Made by a program: the position numbers and the translations under genes. DNA of 64,000 nt from Plasmodium brasilianum (lineage: Eukaryota; Apicomplexa; Aconoidasida; Haemosporida; Plasmodiidae), in NCBI RefSeq assembly GCF_023973825.1, contig NC_090116.1:310001-374000 (forward strand), written 5' to 3'. Within the stretch, counting starts at the first letter, position 1. Each line of letters opens with the position of its first letter. Below the pieces are notes generated by a model, which was given only the letters and a program-made list of their open reading frames with translations, had not been told where the DNA came from and ran no database searches. Below, one piece after another: positions 58,401-64,000 of the stretch.

Positions 58401-59448
58401 ATGAAAAACCTAACGGAAGCGGAGCAAAAGTATTTGAGTAATTTTTTAACAGAAAAAGAATACACGAGAAATCTATTCCTTTTGCATGTATTTTATGAAT
58501 TTCAGTGATAAAACCTTGATGAATATTTGTTCATACGTTTTGTGTATACACGCAAGTATGTATATATATATATGTATATTTACTTATTAATACACGTACT
58601 TGCATATGTATATACTCGTTGTGCAGTTTACGTAGTTTTCCATTTTTTGACCATTTAAAATTTCCCCACTGTATTTTTTTTCATGCTCTTGGTAGACCAT
58701 GATTGGGTGAATGACAAAAAGTGGAAATTATATTTGAGCAACCTATACCCCTCACCATCAATGAATAATATGGAAAAATATAAGAAAAAATATTTTCAGA
58801 AAAATATTGACAACAATCTTGACATAAATACAAATTTTGATAGTAACAATAATAGTCATAATAGTCAAAATAGTTTTAATAGTTATAATAATAATAACAA
58901 TAATAACATGAGAGAGCAAAAACAAGAAACTTCGAATTTTTATTCTCATAATACTAATTTTTATAATAACATTGGGCAATTACCAGTGTTCATATTTTTC
59001 TATTGTACCTTTGTTTTGTGTACAAGCCTCTTTTATTTTATAATTCTTTCCTTAAACTTGAGTTTATACAAAGTAAGTGGAAGAACAAAAATGTTCTCAT
59101 AAAAAGTTTGTTGCAAAAAAGATTGCACTTGTGAGATAACATACTACAAATTGTTAACCGTTACAAGCTAGCCACATATCACTATTTGCCAACTACTAAT
59201 CCCAATAATTACACATACACACATAGACAAAAAAAAAGAAAAATACACATCTTTTCTTGCCTTCTGTAGAAAATTGGAACCTTTATGTCTTTGTCCTATT
59301 TTTTCGCATTCTTAAGTTTACTATTTTTGGAGTACAAAACACAGAAACAAAACTTTTCCTTATTGCAGTTCTTCTCAAGCGAAAAGGGTACTACTAATGA
59401 GTGTTAAGAAGCTTTATAAGGCATAAAAACGAAATAAAAAAATTTTAA

Positions 59449-59503
<55 letters not shown>

Positions 59504-60002
59504 TGTATATATGTTTTCATGAATGCATTCTTTACGAAAAAGTCGTATTGAAAAGACTCTTTAATTTATATTTATTTCCATTTTGTTTTACACATAATAA
59601 GATATATGAGTCCCTTCTGAATTGTATAAGAGTAACCAAATTATGTGTATACCTTAACGATTATATGCACTATATATATATGTACAGTATATATTTGCAC
59701 AGTATATATTTGCACAGTATATGTATACACTAAGAAGGCAATAATTTCCAAAAAAAAATGTTCTTCACATCCCCCCCTTCTTAGGCCATTATTTGTCCTA
59801 CTCTTTGATACTTTTTTTTATTAAAGACGCCGTCTTAATATTTTTACCAATTTTTTTTACTCTTCTAATAAATACTTACCTTATATATAAACAAATTAAA
59901 TTTAGTTTTTCTCCCATAATTCAAAGGTACATATAACAAATAGTTAATAAGAAAAAATATACATAAATATTTGTGTTGATATTCATTTTTTCGCACTAAT
60001 TT

Positions 60003-60047
<45 letters not shown>

Positions 60048-61409
60048 TTATTTATAGGAATTATTACTTCAACAAAATTGTGTCTTATTTGGACAAAACT
60101 GTAAGATATACTTATACATATATATATATATATGTGTACGCATAACGAAAAACAGGACATTATGTATACGCATATATAAAATTAGGCAAAAAAAAATATA
60201 AAAAAAAGTTCGGCATAAACATGTTTGCGCGTTATGCGCGAACAGTTAATTAGTCAAGCAATCCGTGCGGTTGTTCTCCATTTCTTTGCACTTCTTTTTA
60301 TTATTTTGTTGTTTTGTTATTTTGTTGTTTTGTTGTTTTGTTGTTTTGTTGTTTTGTTGTTTTGTTGTTTTATTGTTTCATTATTTTCTTATTCTTATTC
60401 TTATTCTTTTTTTTTTTTTTTTGATTCAGATCCTGAATGTTTACATGATGAGGGCTAATGTTGAGATTTACAATTTGCTTTTTATAATTATCTGTTTGTT
60501 TCTCAAAAGGGCCAGCCTACTGAACTTAATTATTTATATGCACTTCTTTAAACTAAAGTATAAGCAAAAAAAAAGGAAATAAAATTCTAACAAAGTTTAT
60601 CGTTTTTCTCATTATATGCAATATTGCTTTATATAAACAAAAAAAAAAATTTCCCCTTTTGCAGATATAGTTCTTCAGATTCCTATTTTCACGCTTGCTA
60701 CTCAAAAAATGGAGGTACATTTAATTATGTTACTTTTTTTTTTTTTAATTTTTTTTTTAATTTTTTTTTTAATGTTTTTTTTAATTTTTTTTTTTAATTT
60801 TTTATTTAAAATTTTTTTCTTTTTTTATTTTTTATACATGTACATTTTTAAATATTCTTTTTTTTTTTTTTTTTTACACATACATTTTTCAACACTTTTT
60901 TTTTTTTTTTTTACACATACATTTTTCAACACTTTTTTTTTTTTTTTTACACATACATTTTTTAACACTTTTTTTTTTTTTGCATATATACATTTTTCAA
61001 CACTTTTTTTTTTTTTTTTGCATATATACATTTTTTAACACTTTTTTTTTTTTTTGCATATATACATTTTTTAACACCTTTTTTTATTTTTTTTTATATC
61101 TTTCTGCATAGAAATGATTAGACAATGTTTGTCTCATCCCATGGTACCAAAAATATTTCTGACCCTATTCAATAAGGTAAGCATAAAAAGACAAAACGAG
61201 TGAGTAGTATCTTAGTGAAGGGAAAACTAATCTCGTTATGCGAAATCATTTGAACTCTGCGCCCATACATATACAGATGTATGTGTATGTATATATGTAA
61301 ACATGTATATTGTATACGTGGATACACGTATACACATATATATGCGAATTTTTAAATTTCTCAGGTGTCTCACTACCTTAATGTATACTTAAGTTACAGG
61401 AGGGGATAA
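58401..61409 (+). CDS. TMEM33/Pom33-like multi-pass membrane protein
   Basis: Nine exons: 58401-58437, 58696-59072, 59270-59387, 59785-59926, 60058-60100, 60430-60557, 60665-60714, 61112-61176 and 61365-61409, 334 residues, all in phase. The order of matches to TMEM33/Pom33/Kr-h2 is clear: HYLSYSLILFF before a hydrophobic span (VLIFLPIFFTLLINTYL), then ANVEIYNLLFIIICLFL, FFKLKYSSSDSYFHACY, and a C-terminal helix (SHPMVPKIFLTLFNKV). The family lives in the ER and nuclear envelope and helps shape ER tubules and nuclear pore sites. Two hydrophobic spans lie in exons 2 and 3. An Asn-rich insert (about residues 50-95, with a run of seven Asn) is parasite-specific. The exon 1 boundary is the least certain; it was chosen because only the donor after TTGA keeps phase. 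Confidence 0.85.
60296..60380. repeat. 8-bp minisatellite (gttttgtt) in an intron of the TMEM33-like gene
   Basis: About ten copies immediately 5' of a long T tract and the acceptor gattcag of exon 6. Confidence 0.85.
60870..61095. repeat. T-rich 35- to 38-bp repeat in intron 7 of the TMEM33-like gene
   Basis: Six to seven units, each a T run of about 12-16 followed by acacatacatttttcaacac or a close variant. It fills most of intron 60715-61111. Confidence 0.85.
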
Positions 61410-61580
61410 AAACAGAAGAGTGACTTCGATTCCATATTATATACTTTTAAAAATACTTAAAATTTTATATATTAACAATTTTTCAATTTTTTTTTTTTTT
61501 TTTATTTAAATTATTGAAACTTTTTTTTTAATTTACTAAGAGAAAAAAATGTATACATGTAGAATATAGTATTTTATTTA

Positions 61581-61612
<32 letters not shown>

Positions 61613-61950
61613 TCGTAAAAATATAAGCGTTATCTGAATGCAACACAACTTCTGAAGTGTGATCATTCTTCTTTGTATTTAAAAAAAGGAAAAAGAGTAA
61701 AAGATATAAAAAAAATATATAACAGGATAAATAAGAAGAATAAAAAAAGTAGCCAAATGAATTGCTCTACATTTTTTATGTTAATGTTACTATAATTAAG
61801 CCTTGTAGATTGTAGGTAGGTAAAATAAGTTAATCCTTTTTTCCTTTTTTTGTTTGTTTACAACTAAGAGTTAAGGTTAATATACATAAAAAACGAAAAT
61901 TCGTTTTTAAATAAACGAGGATATGACGAAAAATTGTCATAAATAAAAAA

Positions 61951-61998
<48 letters not shown>

Positions 61999-62318
61999 TT
62001 TTTTTTATTTACGTATGCACACAGTAACAATTCTGCAAATGTGTTATACAGTTTTATTTATGTGCGATATTTTGCTCTATGCTGTGGTAGTAGTTATAGT
62101 TGTAATTGTAGATGTATATGTACTAGTGGGAATAATTTTTTTTTTTTTTTTTTGAAGTCTTCAAAAGAAATCCATTTTCCCCATTTTCCTTTATACTCAT
62201 AAAGATCAATTCGTATAAGCTGTTTGGAATATATAATTCATGTTCGTACATTTGAAAATATGTTAATTGTTTCTCTTCTGTGTTTATATTTATTTCCCTT
62301 CCACAACTGTATATGTAC

Positions 62319-62349
<31 letters not shown>

Positions 62350-62506
62350 CAAATACATTCTCATTAAAACTTCTCCTTTATATGCATAACGGCAAAACGG
62401 CAAAGCAGTTTGAACATATTAGGGGTACTATTAACATTTTGAAAAATTAACATTTAACTAATTCTTGAATAATATTTATATATATCTGTTTCTGCTCTCC
62501 AACATT
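61410..62506. other. Convergent intergenic region
   Basis: This gap lies between the TMEM33-like gene and the minus-strand Asn-rich gene. It has T and A runs (61488-61503, 61588-61612), TA microsatellites (61953-61991, 62320-62342) and the exon-like piece 62123-62306 listed separately. Confidence 0.5.
62123..62306 (-). CDS. Possible 3' exon (coding-like fragment)
   Basis: Behind the acceptor tacatatacag the minus strand reads TEEKQLTYFQMYEHELYIP and LYELIFMSIKENGENGF before a stop at 62123. Composition is protein-like. It could be the final exon of the neighbouring Asn-rich gene or of a separate small gene, but I found no phase-compatible canonical donor upstream. Confidence 0.25.
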
Positions 62507-64000
62507 TCATATGCATTTTTCAAAACATTCTAAAATGGAGTTAATATAATAAACTGTTCCTTTTTCTAATTCAGACATCAGTATGTGCAAATCTGGATGG
62601 AGTGTTGTATCTGTCGCGAGGATACTTAATAAGCAGTCTAGTACGTACGTACATATATGCATGTATGTATATACATTTATAGGTACATGTGTACCCCATC
62701 AGTTTTACACTCAGAACTGTATTAAAAGAACCATAGGGAGAATTATTAAAATTCCTTCTTCAAGTCGTCGTCATATTTTCTGTGCTGCTTTACATGCTCA
62801 CCTCCATTGGGGTATATATTATTTAGTGACATGTCCATTTCAAATGAGCTACAGTTCATTTCTGAATTGGTGAGGGTACATTCTAAAAAAAAATTTCCTT
62901 CTTTATGAATAAATGTATCATCATCTACATTTGTAATAAGATTATTTATATAGCTGTTATTATTTAAAGTGTTTAAGTTACGTATAGTACTTTTATCCTT
63001 CTCTTCTTCCCTCAATAATGCGTTCATTTTAAGCTCATTTTCACTATAAAGAAAATTCTTTCCACAAAAACCTATCTCGTCTTTCACGTGACCCATTAAG
63101 TTACTTATGTTAGCGTCATTCACGCTCCCACTCACTTGGGCAACATCACTAATAGCGTTACTGTTACCCATGTAGATGTTGCTACTGCTTCTAATATTAT
63201 AACTTCCTTCGATATCGTCACCTCCTTCAATATCTTCACCTCCTTCAATATCTTCACCTCCTTCAATATCTTCACCTCCTTCAATATCTTCACCTCCTTC
63301 AATATCTTCACCTCCTTCAATATCTTCACTTCCTTCAATATCGTCACTGCAGCCGATATTACTACCTCTTGCCATATTGTTATTACCATAGTGTCCTTCA
63401 GCAATAGTCCCATCATTTGCGTACACATAGCTATTTGTTTCGTTTAAATTATGCCCCGATATATTACGATAGCTTAAGTTATTATCTTTTTCTACTATTA
63501 TTTCATTTCCTAAAATAATATTTCTTTCTAGGTTGTTCGGGCGAATGAGTCCGTTTGATTTGTACTTCTCTTCATTGCTTTTATTTGCATCCTGGTCAGA
63601 ATGATAACTGTTATTGTAACCGGTGCCTTCGTTTATTATCGGTTTGTTGCTACTGTCGTTGCAGCTATTATGGACGCCATTATGTCCGCTGTTATAGCCG
63701 CTATTAAGGCCGCTATTAAGGCCGTTATTATCACCGCTATTATTACCTCGCTTGATAGGAATTTCTTTTTTATCGCAATATTCATCTGCCACTATGTTAG
63801 GAGTGGTGAACGTTATTCCACCTGCCTTTTCATTGACATTAGCAAAGTTCTGGATGCTAGAATTGCTGTTATTGCCATTGTTAGTACCGCTCAACGTACC
63901 GCTGTTATTACTACTGTTCTTTTCTGGACCCTTAATATCCCCCCCTTTGTTTCCTGTGCCATTTGAGTAGAACAGATTGCTGTTGAGCTCATTTAAATTT
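62507..64000 (-). CDS. Asn/Gly-rich protein with GGEDIE repeats (partial, 5' end off window)
   Basis: The frame is open at base 64000 and continues to 62802 or, unspliced, to a stop at 62746. I favour splicing at the GTGAGC donor (62801) to an exon 62507-62637, because that exon, behind the acceptor gtactag, reads LLSILATDTTLHPDLHILM and ELEKGTVYYINSILECFEK. This is a compact helical end with much better composition than the unspliced tail. About 440 residues are visible. Residues encoded at 63205-63350 are eight 6-residue repeats (GGEDIE). The N-terminal part is Asn/Gly/Ser-rich and disordered. The family is not recognised. Glu/Asp/Asn-rich disordered regions before a short conserved end are common in Plasmodium nuclear proteins, but no domain supports that here. 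Confidence 0.65.
63205..63352 (-). repeat. 18-bp coding tandem repeat (GGEDIE), about 8 copies
   Basis: Near-perfect 18-bp units encode GGEDIE, with end copies altered to GSEDIE and GGDDIE. The identity of central copies indicates recent expansion. Confidence 0.92.

Noticed and set aside
1..64000. tRNA, rRNA, CRISPR, insertion sequences, variant surface antigen genes
   Set aside because: None was seen. The gene content is that of a chromosome-internal core region.

Overview
This is a nuclear chromosomal segment from a malaria parasite (genus Plasmodium). The evidence is strong AT bias, homopolymer A/T runs in every intergenic gap and intron, Asn/Lys/Glu-rich low-complexity inserts inside conserved proteins, short AT-rich introns with GTAAGT-like donors, and a set of recognisable Plasmodium genes. 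From memory, the order HEAT-like protein, DPAP3, secreted repeat protein, P41, DEAD helicase, SEC24, C2/PH-like gene, LISP2, PRPF8 matches a stretch of P. falciparum chromosome 4 (PF3D7_0404600 to about 0405700). The base composition is less extreme than P. falciparum, so a species such as P. malariae or P. ovale is more likely. I cannot settle the species from sequence alone.

Layout: 2-2890 (+) is the C-terminal part of a HEAT-repeat protein. 3664-6614 (-) is dipeptidyl aminopeptidase 3, interrupted by frameshifts at two poly-A tracts. 7664-10186 (-) is a secreted repeat protein with a short last exon. 11691-12815 (-) is the 6-cysteine protein P41. 14964-17233 (-) is a three-exon DEAD-box helicase of Dbp6/DDX51 type. 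18579-24299 (-) is the COPII cargo adaptor SEC24 in five exons. 28966-32078 (+) is a nine-exon gene with C2-like and PH-like parts. 33394-40251 (-) is LISP2 (sequestrin) with a large array of 43-residue repeats. 44757-54644 (+) is the spliceosome core protein PRPF8. 56092-57274 (-) is a small CxxC zinc protein. 58401-61409 (+) is a nine-exon TMEM33/Pom33-like membrane protein. 62507-64000 (-) is the C-terminal part of an Asn-rich protein that runs off the window.

Reading phases across apparently empty gaps gave two further candidate multi-exon genes on the minus strand, at 26876-28292 and 41044-43926, plus weaker exon-like islands near 7029-7121, 13740-14066 and 62123-62306.

The genes do not form an operon-like pathway. 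There is housekeeping (splicing, ribosome assembly, ER export, ER/nuclear-envelope shaping) mixed with parasite-specific secreted proteins. P41 and LISP2 both carry 6-cysteine-type domains, DPAP3 is a secretory protease, and SEC24 belongs to the ER-export route such proteins use. The most striking sequence is in LISP2: every 43-residue repeat carries an R-x-L-x-E pentamer, the consensus of the Plasmodium export (PEXEL) motif, and a five-repeat block is itself duplicated in tandem.
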